A DNA stretch of 64,000 bases, taken from NCBI RefSeq assembly GCF_015645095.1, contig NZ_JADOTW010000009.1:62001-126000 (forward strand), read 5' to 3'. The translations under genes were made by a program, and so were the position numbers. The notes below the pieces were generated by a model. It searched no databases, was not told the DNA's origin, and saw only the letters and a list, made by a program, of their open reading frames with translations. Source of the DNA: Halomonas sp. 328. Its GTDB lineage: Bacteria; Pseudomonadota; Gammaproteobacteria; Pseudomonadales; Halomonadaceae. The stretch's first letter is position 1; each line of letters begins with the position of its first letter. Shown one piece after another: positions 34,873 through 43,420 of the stretch.

Positions 34873-35138
34873 CAGAGCTCTCCGAGGCTCTTGATCAGAC
34901 CATCGGCGATGCGCTCGGCGCGCACTTCCAGCCGCCCTTCGCTGATCGCCTGGCGAATCTCGTTGACCCTCAGGCTATCGATGTCCTGACTGGCGTCCTG
35001 GGCCTTCTGGCTCAGGTGCGCCACCGCCGCCGGGGTGCTCGGGGGCTGCCCCGCCGCGCCCTTGGCGGTCGCCTTCTCCTGGCGGTGGGTCTCCGCCTGA
35101 GTGGGTCGCTGGGGGGGATGAGAATTGTCGATCTTCAC
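34872..35138 (-). CDS. flgM: Anti-sigma-28 factor FlgM
   Basis: Small protein of 88 residues that binds FliA (sigma-28) until it is exported through the finished hook-basal body. The N-terminal half is Gln/Pro/Ala-rich and probably unstructured; the C-terminal half VNEIRQAISEGRLEVRAERIADGLI is the sigma-binding helix region typical of FlgM. A near-consensus sigma-28 promoter lies 35 bases upstream (35173-35199), giving the usual late-class autoregulation. flgN follows with a one-base overlap. Confidence 0.92.
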   Translation of the reverse strand: MKIDNSHPPQRPTQAETHRQEKATAKGAAGQPPSTPAAVAHLSQKAQDASQDIDSLRVNEIRQAISEGRLEVRAERIADGLIKSLGEL

Positions 35139-35172
35139 GCCTAATGCCTCTCGCCGGGGGTGCTTACCCCTA

Positions 35173-35199
35173 TTATCGGCGCTCGCGCCGCTGACTTTA
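35173..35199 (-). promoter_or_regulatory. Sigma-28 promoter of flgMN
   Basis: On the minus strand TAAAGTCA, 11 bases, GCCGATAA. The -10 matches the sigma-28 consensus at all eight positions and the -35 at six of eight. Confidence 0.88.
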
Positions 35200-35240
35200 A
35201 CCCCGTGACCAAGAAAATCGCCGGCTTCTCGGTGGGGCGC

Positions 35241-35927
35241 TCAGAACGTCACGGCCAGGCGCCCGGGGCCGATCACCTCGGCTTCGATGATCTCGCGGCC
35301 GCTCAGACGCACCCGCACCCGCTCGCCGCGCCCGCCCTCGTCCAGGGCCTCGCCCTCGCGGCTGACCCGGAAGCCCTGGCCCCGGGCCTCGACCACCACC
35401 CGCTGGCGGCGCTCCACCAGCGGCTCGGCACGCAGCATCGACGCCAGCAAGGGGCGACCCTCGTTTATCGGGCGGGTCAGTTGCAGGCCCAGGGCCGTCT
35501 CGATCTCCGTCACCGCCTGGTGGGGCAGGCGGCTCAGGTCGCCGCGCTCCAGGCGCAGGTCATCCGGGCCCAGGCGTTCCCCCGGGCGCAGTTGGCGCGC
35601 CGCCACCGGGTAGTCGCCGAAGAGCGTCAGCTGGGCCTGGAGATACCGCACCTGGCGGCCGTCCTCGCCGCAACGCACCCCCACCGAGACCCGCCCCGGG
35701 GACAGCGCCCGCTGGCCCGGGATAAAGGGGGTCGGCGACTCGCAGGCGGGGAACTGCGCCGTCGGGGGGTGGACCTCGATCATCACTTCGTCGCCGAGGG
35801 CCCGGCTCTGGTCATAGAGGAAGGCATGCACCGCCTCGAGCAGGGGCGCGTCGTCGCTCTCGGCCGCGACCGAGAGAGGCAGCAGCAGGACCAGGGCGAG
35901 GAGCAGCAGGCGTGGCAGCAGTGACAT
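35241..35927 (-). CDS. flgA: Flagellar P-ring assembly chaperone FlgA
   Basis: Periplasmic protein of 228 residues with a signal peptide (LLPRLLLLALVLLLPLSVAA) and a C-terminal SAF-type domain (ARQLRPGERLGPDDLRLERGDLS and following). FlgA helps FlgI polymerise into the P ring around the rod. The ATG at 35927 is chosen because it places the signal peptide correctly; an earlier in-frame start at 36020 would add 31 residues unlike a signal sequence. It is divergent from flgB, as in enterobacteria, and lies upstream of flgM on the same strand. Confidence 0.9.
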   Translation of the reverse strand: MSLLPRLLLLALVLLLPLSVAAESDDAPLLEAVHAFLYDQSRALGDEVMIEVHPPTAQFPACESPTPFIPGQRALSPGRVSVGVRCGEDGRQVRYLQAQLTLFGDYPVAARQLRPGERLGPDDLRLERGDLSRLPHQAVTEIETALGLQLTRPINEGRPLLASMLRAEPLVERRQRVVVEARGQGFRVSREGEALDEGGRGERVRVRLSGREIIEAEVIGPGRLAVTF

Positions 35928-36090
35928 GGTGAGTCGCCGGGGAGAAGTGTGGCCTTCGATTCTATGCCCACCGGCGGCGCCGAAGCAGTCGAAATGACCG
36001 CGAATTGCGCGGCTGTTCATGCCTTTGGCCTGACAGGGGGATGGCTATCCTTCACCCTCGTCTTTTTCTATCGGCCACGGGGACGTGCCC

Positions 36091-36504
36091 ATGATCGATC
36101 AGCTGTCCGAGTCGCTGCGCTTCCATCAGGAGGCCCTGAGCCTGCGCAACCAGCGCCACGAGGTGTTGGCCAGCAATATCGCCAACGCCGATACGCCCAA
36201 CTACAAGGCGCGTGACTTCGATTTCGCCAGCGAGCTGTCCCGGGTGATGAGCCAGGGGCGGGCCGCCGGGGCCGGCCTGGGCCTGGCCACCACCTCGGCG
36301 CGGCATCTGCCCGGCCAGGGGCCGGCTTCCGGGCTCAACGACCTGCTCTATCGGGTGCCGGACCAGCCGAGCCTGGACGGCAATACCGTCGACATGGACC
36401 GCGAGCGCACCCAGTTCGCCGACAATGCCGTGCGTTATCAGGCCGCCCTGACCCTGATCAATAGCCGCATCCAGGGCCTCAAGAACGCCATGCAACCCGA
36501 GTGA
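36091..36504 (+). CDS. flgB: Flagellar proximal rod protein FlgB
   Basis: Rod protein of 137 residues, first gene of the flgBCDEFGHIJ operon. It has the SNIANADTPNYKARDFDF motif common to rod and hook proteins near the N-terminus and the heptad-rich C-terminus (RYQAALTLINSRIQGLKNAM) that assembles in the rod core. No signal peptide, as expected for a substrate of the flagellar export apparatus. The ATG at 36091 follows CGGGGACG. No clear promoter was found in the 163 bases between it and flgA. Confidence 0.95.
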   Translation: MIDQLSESLRFHQEALSLRNQRHEVLASNIANADTPNYKARDFDFASELSRVMSQGRAAGAGLGLATTSARHLPGQGPASGLNDLLYRVPDQPSLDGNTVDMDRERTQFADNAVRYQAALTLINSRIQGLKNAMQPE

Positions 36505-36531
36505 TCGTCTCGCGGCTAAAGGAGCAGCCAT

Positions 36532-36939
36532 ATGTCGATGTTTTCCGTTTTCGATATCTCTGGGTCGGCCATGAGCGCCCAGTCCCAGCGCATGAACGTT
36601 ACCGCCAGCAACCTGGCCAATGCCGATAGCGTGGCCGGCCCCGATGGTGAGGCCTATCGGGCCAAGCAGGTGATGTTCGAGACCCAGGCCCAGGGGCGTC
36701 ACGGCGTCGGCGGGGTGCGGGTCACCCAGGTGGTGGAGGACCCCGGCCCCATGCGGCTGGAGTACCGTCCCGAGCACCCCCTGGCCGATGAGCAGGGCTA
36801 TGTGACGATGCCCAACGTGGAGCCGGTGCACGAGATGGTCAACATGATCTCCGCCTCGCGCTCCTACCAGGCCAACGTTGAGGTGATGAACACCAGCAAG
36901 CAGTTGATGCTCAAGACCCTGACCCTGGGAGAGGGCTAA
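36532..36939 (+). CDS. flgC: Flagellar proximal rod protein FlgC
   Basis: Rod protein of 135 residues. The N-terminal [12 protein letters not shown] block and the C-terminal [30 protein letters not shown] block, read in parts, are the conserved ends shared by rod, hook and junction proteins. AAAGGAGCAG precedes the ATG. It lies 27 bases after flgB and 3 bases before flgD. Confidence 0.96.
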   Translation: MSMFSVFDISGSAMSAQSQRMNVTASNLANADSVAGPDGEAYRAKQVMFETQAQGRHGVGGVRVTQVVEDPGPMRLEYRPEHPLADEQGYVTMPNVEPVHEMVNMISASRSYQANVEVMNTSKQLMLKTLTLGEG

Positions 36940-36942
36940 GCC

Positions 36943-37632
36943 ATGACTTCACCGATCGGTAATAACGTCCTCGGCAGCATCAACGGCGGCGGCAACGCCA
37001 ACCTGGGGCCGCGCCAGTCCCAGGAGCTACGCGAAAGCTTCATGACCCTGCTGATCACCCAGCTGCAGAACCAGGATCCGCTCAATCCCATGGAGAACGC
37101 GGAGATGACCTCGCAGCTGGCGCAGATCAATACCGTCAGCGGCATCGAGCAGCTCAACGAGACCCTCGATGGCATCACCTCCCAGATCGAGGCGGGCCAG
37201 AGCCTGCAGGCCAGCGCCCTGATCGGTCAGGGGGTGCTGGTGCCCGGCGATCGGGTGCTGCTGGACCAGGATGAGGACGGCAATGCCTTTACCACCCCCT
37301 TCGGCGTGGAGCTGGCGCGCCCCGCGGAGAATGTGCGGGTGACCATCGTCAATGGCGATGGCCAGGTGATCAATCGCTACGACCTGGGCCCGGTGAGTGC
37401 CGGGGTCGACTCCTTCAGTTGGGATGGCAAGACCAGCGAGGGGGAGACCGCCGCCCCCGGGGCCTACCGGGTGCGGATCGAGGCCACCCAGGGCGATGAC
37501 GCCGTCGCCGTGACCGCCCTCAACTTCGCCATGGTGGGCGGGGTGATCCCCGGGGCCAATGGCGGGGTGAAGCTCGACCTGGGTGCGGTCTATGGCCAGG
37601 TGGGCCTCGAGGACATCAAGCAGATCCTGTAA
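36943..37632 (+). CDS. flgD: Hook-cap scaffolding protein FlgD
   Basis: Hook-capping protein of 229 residues needed for polymerisation of FlgE. The N-terminal part has the family signature FMTLLITQLQNQDPLNPMEN and the C-terminal part has the Ig/Tudor-like domains (SFSWDGKTSEGETAAPGAYRVRI). It starts 3 bases after flgC and is exported without a signal peptide. A small stem (CGCCC-GGCA-GGGGCG, about 37651-37665) separates it from flgE. Confidence 0.96.
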   Translation: MTSPIGNNVLGSINGGGNANLGPRQSQELRESFMTLLITQLQNQDPLNPMENAEMTSQLAQINTVSGIEQLNETLDGITSQIEAGQSLQASALIGQGVLVPGDRVLLDQDEDGNAFTTPFGVELARPAENVRVTIVNGDGQVINRYDLGPVSAGVDSFSWDGKTSEGETAAPGAYRVRIEATQGDDAVAVTALNFAMVGGVIPGANGGVKLDLGAVYGQVGLEDIKQIL

Positions 37633-37705
37633 CGCGACTGACCCATAACGACGCCCGGCAGGGGCGCGACAACAAGCATTTTTCACTTACGCAGAGGAAG
37701 TCAGA

Positions 37706-38923
37706 ATGAGCTTTTCCCAGGCACTGAGTGGCTTGAACTCCGCCGCCTCCAAGTTGGGCGTGGTGGGCAACAATATCGCCAACTCCCAGACCGTCGGCTT
37801 CAAGGGCTCCGGCGTGCAGTTCGCCGATGTCTATGCCGGCTCCGTGGGCCTTGGCACCCGGGTCAGCGCGGTACTGCAGAACTTCTCCGAGGGCAACCTG
37901 GAGACCACCAACCGCAACCTGGACCTGGCCATCGCCGGCCAGGGGTTCTACCGCTTTCAGCAGCCCAGCGGCGAGGTGATCTACTCCCGCAACGGTCAGC
38001 TCTCCATGAACGCCGATGGCGACCTGGTCAATGCCCAGGGCGCCAAGATCATGGGCTATGGCCTGGAAGATGCCAACGACCCCTTCTCCGCGGTGGCCGC
38101 CGGCGGCGAACCGGTGGCCATCAATGTGCCTTCCGACGATATGCCGGCCCAGGCCACCGAAAACCTGAATCTCAAGCTCAACCTGGATGCCGGTGAGCCG
38201 GTAATCGCAGCGGCTTTCGATGCGGATGACTCCACCACCTATAACTATTCCACCTCCGCCAGCGTCTTCGACTCCCAGGGCAATGCCCGCAACCTGACGC
38301 TGTTCTATACCAAGACCGGAGCCAATACCTGGGAAGTCAATGCCCGTCTTAGTGGTGGCCCTGCTGGAGCCGGTGAGCATTTCGACAGTATTGGGGACCT
38401 GACCTTCGATGCCAATGGTGTGTTGAATGGCTATACCTCGGAGAACCTCACCTTCCCCCTGGCGGGAGAGGGGTTCGCGGATCTGACATTCGATTTCGAT
38501 ATGACCGGCACCACCCAGTTCGCCAATACCTCCACGGTCAATGATCTGACTCAGGATGGCTATACCTCCGGGACCCTGGTGGGCATCACGATCGAGAGCA
38601 ATGGCACCGTGATGCGCAACTACTCCAACGAGAAGTCGCTGGCCGCCGGTCAGATCGTCCTGGCCAGCTTCCGCAACCCGGAGGGCCTGAAGCCGGAGGG
38701 CGATAATGGCTGGGTGGCCACCGAGGCGTCGGGGGCGGAGCTGCGCGGGGTTCCCGGAACCGGCCTGCTGGGCACCGTCGAGTCCGGGGCCATCGAGACC
38801 TCCAACGTGGACATGGCCCGGGAGCTGGTGGAAATGATCGTCACCCAGCGGGCCTACCAGGCCAACTCCCAGACCATCAAGACCCAGGATGAGGTCCTGC
38901 AGACCGCCATCAACCTGCGCTGA
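37706..38923 (+). CDS. flgE: Flagellar hook protein FlgE
   Basis: Hook subunit of 405 residues. The N-terminal FSQALSGLNSAASKLGVVGNNIANSQTVGFK block and the C-terminal VDMARELVEMIVTQRAYQANSQTIKT block, read in parts, are the conserved coiled ends; the middle (about 150-320) is the variable exposed domain. AGAGGAAG provides a strong ribosome-binding site, in keeping with the roughly 100+ copies needed per hook. It is followed 14 bases later by flgF. Confidence 0.96.
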   Translation: MSFSQALSGLNSAASKLGVVGNNIANSQTVGFKGSGVQFADVYAGSVGLGTRVSAVLQNFSEGNLETTNRNLDLAIAGQGFYRFQQPSGEVIYSRNGQLSMNADGDLVNAQGAKIMGYGLEDANDPFSAVAAGGEPVAINVPSDDMPAQATENLNLKLNLDAGEPVIAAAFDADDSTTYNYSTSASVFDSQGNARNLTLFYTKTGANTWEVNARLSGGPAGAGEHFDSIGDLTFDANGVLNGYTSENLTFPLAGEGFADLTFDFDMTGTTQFANTSTVNDLTQDGYTSGTLVGITIESNGTVMRNYSNEKSLAAGQIVLASFRNPEGLKPEGDNGWVATEASGAELRGVPGTGLLGTVESGAIETSNVDMARELVEMIVTQRAYQANSQTIKTQDEVLQTAINLR

Positions 38924-38937
38924 TGGGAGCCTGAACC

Positions 38938-39678
38938 ATGGATCGTATCCTCTATACCGCCATGAGCGGCGCCAAGCAGAGCATGGACCAGCAGGCGGTG
39001 GTCAGCCACAACCTGGCCAATACCGCCACCAGCGGTTTCCGGGCCCAGCTGCACGCCATGCGGGCGGTGCCGGTACAGGGCGACGGGCTCTTGCCCACCC
39101 GTGCCTCGGTGGCTGCCACCACCCCGGGGGCCGACTTCTCGCCGGGGCCCATCAGCACGACGGGGCGTGAGCTGGACGTGGCCATCGATGGGCAGGGCTG
39201 GCTGGCGGTGCAGGCCCCGGACGGCACCGAGGCCTATACCCGCCGCGGCGATATCCAGGTCGATGGCGACGGCGTGCTGCGGGTCGCCGGTCACCCGGTG
39301 ATCGGCGATGGTGGCCCCATGGTGGTGCCGCTCGGCGCGCGACTCTCCATGGGGGCCGACGGCACCGTCAGCGCTATCGGCGAGGGGCAGCAGGCGGATG
39401 CGCTGATGGACGTGGGGCGCCTCAAGCTGGTCAACCCCGGCGAGGCGGGCCTGGTGCGCGGCGATGATGGCCTGTTTCGCGCGCCCGCCGGGGCACTGCC
39501 CCAGGACGAGGACGTGCGCCTGGTCAGCGGCAGCCTGGAAGGCAGCAACGTCAGCGCCATCGAGGCGATGGTGTCGATGATCGACGTGGCGCGGCGTTAC
39601 GAGATGCAGATGAAGGTGATCAGCACCGCCGACGAGAATGCCCAGCGGGCTAATAACTTGCTCTCCCTGCAGGGCTAA
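38938..39678 (+). CDS. flgF: Flagellar proximal rod protein FlgF
   Basis: Rod protein of 246 residues. It begins MDRILYTAMSGAKQSM and has SHNLANTATSGFRAQL near the N-terminus, and ends with SNVSAIEAMVSMIDVARRYEMQMKVI in parts, all FlgF hallmarks. It forms the proximal rod with FlgB and FlgC. flgG follows after 24 bases with an AAGGACG ribosome-binding site. Confidence 0.95.
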   Translation: MDRILYTAMSGAKQSMDQQAVVSHNLANTATSGFRAQLHAMRAVPVQGDGLLPTRASVAATTPGADFSPGPISTTGRELDVAIDGQGWLAVQAPDGTEAYTRRGDIQVDGDGVLRVAGHPVIGDGGPMVVPLGARLSMGADGTVSAIGEGQQADALMDVGRLKLVNPGEAGLVRGDDGLFRAPAGALPQDEDVRLVSGSLEGSNVSAIEAMVSMIDVARRYEMQMKVISTADENAQRANNLLSLQG

Positions 39679-39702
39679 TCGGACTCAAAGGACGACAGCA
39701 CG

Positions 39703-40482
39703 ATGATTTCTTCACTGTGGACGGCCAAGACCGGCCTGGAGTCACAGCAGGTCCAGATGGACGTGATCTCCAACAACCTGGCCAACGTCGGCACCAACGG
39801 CTTCAAGCGCTCCCGGGCGGTCTTCGAGGACCTGCTCTACCAGAACCTGCGCCAACCCGGGGCCAACAACGATATCCAGAACCGCCTGCCCTCCGGCATG
39901 CAGGTGGGGACCGGGGTACGCCCGGTGGCTACCGAGCGCCTGCACTCCCAGGGCGGCCTGGAAGCCACCGAGAACTCTCGGGACCTGGCCATCAACGGCA
40001 ACGGCTTCTTCCAGGTACTGATGCCCGACGGCACCACCGGCTACACCCGGGATGGCAGCTTCCAGCTCGACCAGAACGGTCAGATGGTCACCGCCAACGG
40101 CTACCCCCTGGAGCCGGGAGTGATCATTCCGCCCAATGCCCTGTCGATCTCCATCGGCGAGGATGGCACCGTCAGCGTGACCACGCCGAACGGCCAGAGC
40201 GAGCAGATCAGCCAGCTGCAGCTCGCCACCTTCGTCAACCCCACCGGCCTGGAGAGCATCGGCGGTAACCTCTATCGGGAGACCACCGCTTCGGGGCCGG
40301 CCAACGTCAACATGCCGGGGATGGACGGGGTCGGCACCCTCTATCAGGGCTATGTGGAGACCTCCAACGTCAATGTGGTGGAGGAGATGGTCAACATGAT
40401 CCAGACCCAGCGGGCCTATGAGATCAACAGCAAGGCGGTGCAGACCAGCGACGAGATGCTGGCCCGCCTGGCGCAACTCTAG
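39703..40482 (+). CDS. flgG: Flagellar distal rod protein FlgG
   Basis: Distal rod protein of 259 residues, the usual length. It begins [16 protein letters not shown] with [26 protein letters not shown], and ends in [26 protein letters not shown], read in parts; these are diagnostic of FlgG. It is the most conserved axial protein and forms the rod section inside the P and L rings, whose subunits are encoded next (flgH, flgI). Confidence 0.97.
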   Translation: MISSLWTAKTGLESQQVQMDVISNNLANVGTNGFKRSRAVFEDLLYQNLRQPGANNDIQNRLPSGMQVGTGVRPVATERLHSQGGLEATENSRDLAINGNGFFQVLMPDGTTGYTRDGSFQLDQNGQMVTANGYPLEPGVIIPPNALSISIGEDGTVSVTTPNGQSEQISQLQLATFVNPTGLESIGGNLYRETTASGPANVNMPGMDGVGTLYQGYVETSNVNVVEEMVNMIQTQRAYEINSKAVQTSDEMLARLAQL

Positions 40483-40507
40483 GGGCATTGACGTGATGGG
40501 AGGGGTG

Positions 40508-41176
40508 ATGCGACATGCCGGCCTGATGCTGTTGGCCCTGGCCATGCTGGTGCTGGCCGGCTGTGCCCAGATTCCCCGCGCCTCGGTGGTGGGGGAGCAG
40601 GAGCAGATCGCGATTCCGGACCGCCCGGCGCCGCTGGCCAACGGTTCCATCTACCAGGCGCATCGGGGCCACCAGCCGCTGTTCGAGGATCGCCGGCCGC
40701 GCATGGTCGGGGATATCCTCACCATCGTCCTGGACGAGGAGGTCAGCGCCAGCAAGAACTCCCAGTCCAACGCCAACCGCAACGGCTCGGCGAGCCTTAA
40801 CCTGGCGGAGTTGCCCGATGCCCTGGAGCGGCTCGCCGAGTACGGCTTCGACCTCTCCGGGACCAATGCCTTCCAGGGCGGTGGCGGTTCCCAGGCCAAT
40901 AACTCCTTTACCGGCACCATCACGGTCTCGGTGCTGGAGGTGATGAACAACGGCAACCTGCGGGTGCGCGGCGAGAAGCAGATCGCCATCAACCAGGGCA
41001 CCGAGTTCATCCGCTTCTCCGGGGTGGTCAATCCGCGCACCATCACCGCCCAGAACAGCGTGCCTTCCACCCAGGTGGCCGATGCCCGCATCGAGTACGT
41101 GGGCGATGGCTATATCAACGAGGCCCAGCACATGGGCTGGTTGCAGCGCTTCTTCCTGAACATTTCGCCTTTCTGA
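40508..41176 (+). CDS. flgH: Flagellar L-ring lipoprotein FlgH
   Basis: Outer-membrane lipoprotein of 222 residues. The lipobox LAGC places the lipid-modified cysteine at residue 19. The family blocks [32 protein letters not shown] and [26 protein letters not shown] (in parts) are clear. The ATG at 40508 is preferred for its GGGAGGGG ribosome-binding site; an in-frame ATG at 40496 is an alternative. It forms the L ring bushing in the outer membrane. Confidence 0.95.
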   Translation: MRHAGLMLLALAMLVLAGCAQIPRASVVGEQEQIAIPDRPAPLANGSIYQAHRGHQPLFEDRRPRMVGDILTIVLDEEVSASKNSQSNANRNGSASLNLAELPDALERLAEYGFDLSGTNAFQGGGGSQANNSFTGTITVSVLEVMNNGNLRVRGEKQIAINQGTEFIRFSGVVNPRTITAQNSVPSTQVADARIEYVGDGYINEAQHMGWLQRFFLNISPF

Positions 41177-41188
41177 CGAGCCGCCCGC

Positions 41189-42316
41189 ATGATGATTCCG
41201 ACCCGACCGACCCCGCGACTCGCCATCCACCTGCTGACCCTGGCCCTGCTGTGGCTGCTGGCCCTGCCGGCCCAGGCGGAGCGCATCCGCGAGCTGGCCA
41301 ACTTCGCCGGCGTGCGTGACAACGTCCTGGTGGGGTATGGCCTGGTGGTGGGCCTGGACGGCACCGGCGATCAGACCATGCAGGCGCCCTTCACCGGGCA
41401 GAGCCTCACCAACATGCTTTCCCAGCTCGGTGTCACGGTGCCGCCGGGCACCAATATGCAGCTGCGTAACGTGGCGGCGGTGATGGTCACCGCCGACCTG
41501 CCGCCCTTCTCGCGGCCGGGGCAGCGCCTCGATGTGGTGGTCTCCTCGGTGGGTAACGCCCGCAGCCTGCGCGGCGGGACCCTGCTGATGACGCCCCTCA
41601 AGGGCGCCGATGGCGATACCTATGCCATCGCCCAGGGCAACCTGCTGGTGGGCGGCGTCGGCGCCCAGGCGGGGGGCAGCTCGGTGCAGGTCAATCACCA
41701 GGCCAGCGGGCGGATCGCCGGCGGCGCCATGGTGGAGCGGGAGGTCCCCCTCAACCTGGGCGCCAACGGCGGCCTGCTGGAGCTGGAGCTCAAGCAGGCC
41801 GACTTCGGCACCGCCCAGCGGGTGGTCGCGGCCATCAACCAGGAGTTCGGGCGCGTCGTCGCCGCGGCCCGGGACGGGCGGGTCATCGCCCTGGATGGCC
41901 CCCTGGATGCCAATGCCCGGGTCGGCTTCATGGCCCGGGTAGAGAACCTGAGGGTCACGCCCACCGAGGCGCCGGCGCGGGTGGTGGTCAACTCGCGCAC
42001 CGGCTCGGTGGTCCTCAACGGCGCGGTGCGCCTGCATCGCGCCGCCGTGGCCCATGGCAACCTCTCGATCACCATCGATACCCAGTTCCAGGTCAGCCAG
42101 CCGGCGCCCTTCGGCGAGGGCACCACCGTGGTGGTGCCGGATACCGAGATTCGCATCCAGGAGCAGGATGCCTACCTGCGGGTGGTGGAGGGGGCCGATC
42201 TCACCGAGGTGGTCAACGCCCTCAACGCCCTGGGTGCCACGCCCCAGGACCTGATGTCGATCCTCGAGGCGCTCAAGGCCGCCGGTTCCCTGCGCGCCGA
42301 ACTGGAGATCCTCTGA
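41189..42316 (+). CDS. flgI: Flagellar P-ring protein FlgI
   Basis: Periplasmic ring protein of 375 residues with a Sec signal peptide (LTLALLWLLALPAQA). The mature N-terminus ERIRELANFAGVRDNVLVGYGLVVGLDGTGDQ, in parts, is nearly invariant among FlgI proteins. It assembles around the rod with help from FlgA, encoded at 35241. Two ATGs lie in tandem at the start (41189, 41192). Its stop shares one base with the flgJ ATG (TGATG). Confidence 0.97.
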   Translation: MMIPTRPTPRLAIHLLTLALLWLLALPAQAERIRELANFAGVRDNVLVGYGLVVGLDGTGDQTMQAPFTGQSLTNMLSQLGVTVPPGTNMQLRNVAAVMVTADLPPFSRPGQRLDVVVSSVGNARSLRGGTLLMTPLKGADGDTYAIAQGNLLVGGVGAQAGGSSVQVNHQASGRIAGGAMVEREVPLNLGANGGLLELELKQADFGTAQRVVAAINQEFGRVVAAARDGRVIALDGPLDANARVGFMARVENLRVTPTEAPARVVVNSRTGSVVLNGAVRLHRAAVAHGNLSITIDTQFQVSQPAPFGEGTTVVVPDTEIRIQEQDAYLRVVEGADLTEVVNALNALGATPQDLMSILEALKAAGSLRAELEIL

Positions 42317-43326
42317 TGAGTGTCAACGACCTCTCCGGTCAGTTCGCCCTGGACGTCCAGGGAGTCCAGCGCCTGCGCCATACCGCCCGCCAGGATGAGC
42401 GGGCCGGTCTCGAGGGGGCCGCCCAGCAGTTCGAGGCGCTGTTTATGCAGCGCATGCTCAAGAGCATGCGCGAGGCCATTCCCGAGGGCGGACTGCTCAA
42501 CAGCCAGCAGACCCGCTTCTATACCGAGCTCTACGATCAGCAGCTGGCCCAGCACTTGACCAGTCGGGGCGGTGGCCTGGGCCTGGCCGAACAGCTGGTC
42601 AGCCAGCTGCAGGGGCAACTGGGGCCGGTCGCGCCCTCGACCGAGGTGGATGAGCTGATCGCGGGCATTCCCCGGGGCACACCGCGCCCCCTGACACCGA
42701 CCGGTGAGGCATCGGGGCAGGCTCCTGCCGACTTTATGCAGGCGCTGGATGCCCAGCGCGCCGCCGTCGAGGAGGCGCGCGAGGCGAATCACGCCGACTT
42801 GCCGGCCACCGATGCCGCCCAGGCCGACGATCGCCAGCGTCCCGGGCATGTGCAGGCCTTCGTCGAGCGGTTGGCCGAGCCGGCCCGGCGGGCCAGTGAG
42901 GCCACCGGGGTGCCCGCCGAGCTGATCCTCGCCCAGGCGGCCCTGGAGACCGGCTGGGGCCGGCGCGGCATTCCCGCTCGGGACGGTGGCGAGAGCCATA
43001 ACCTCTTCGGTATCAAGGCCGGTCGCCATTGGCGAGGCGAGACCACCGAGATCGTCACCCATGAATATATCGATGGCCGGCGTACCCGCATCAGCGACAG
43101 CTTCCGGGTCTATGACTCCTATGCCGAGGCCTTTACCGACTATGCGCGGCTGATCGGCACCAACCCCCGCTATGCCGAAGTGACACGGGCCGGCGATGCC
43201 GCCCAGGCCGCCCGGGCCCTGCAGGCCGGGGGCTATGCCACCGACCCGCAGTACGCCAACAAGCTGATCGCGGTGATGGATAGCCTGGGGCCACTATCCG
43301 AGGGGGCCCAGCTGGCCAGCCGCTAA
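42316..43326 (+). CDS. flgJ: Rod cap and muramidase FlgJ
   Basis: Bifunctional protein of 336 residues. The first 100 residues are the rod-binding cap (QQFEALFMQRMLKSMREAIP). The linker at about 105-175 is Pro/Ala-rich. The C-terminal domain (about 178-330) is a glucosaminidase of GH73 type with catalytic Glu211 in LAQAALETGWG and the NLFGIKA motif. It opens the peptidoglycan so that the rod can pass. It is the last gene of the flgB operon; flgK follows under its own sigma-28 promoter. Confidence 0.96.
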   Translation: MSVNDLSGQFALDVQGVQRLRHTARQDERAGLEGAAQQFEALFMQRMLKSMREAIPEGGLLNSQQTRFYTELYDQQLAQHLTSRGGGLGLAEQLVSQLQGQLGPVAPSTEVDELIAGIPRGTPRPLTPTGEASGQAPADFMQALDAQRAAVEEAREANHADLPATDAAQADDRQRPGHVQAFVERLAEPARRASEATGVPAELILAQAALETGWGRRGIPARDGGESHNLFGIKAGRHWRGETTEIVTHEYIDGRRTRISDSFRVYDSYAEAFTDYARLIGTNPRYAEVTRAGDAAQAARALQAGGYATDPQYANKLIAVMDSLGPLSEGAQLASR

Positions 43327-43363
43327 GCTTCTTCCGGCCCCCGACTTTCTGGCCGCTGTCACC

Positions 43364-43390
43364 TCAAGTTCTGGCGGCCGCCGCCGATAA
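43364..43390 (+). promoter_or_regulatory. Sigma-28 promoter of flgKL
   Basis: TCAAGTTC (43364-43371), exactly 11 bases, GCCGATAA (43383-43390). The -10 is perfect. The flgK ATG lies 31 bases downstream. Confidence 0.88.
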
Positions 43391-43420
43391 AAGCATCAAC
43401 GTCTTCAAGGGAATCGACGC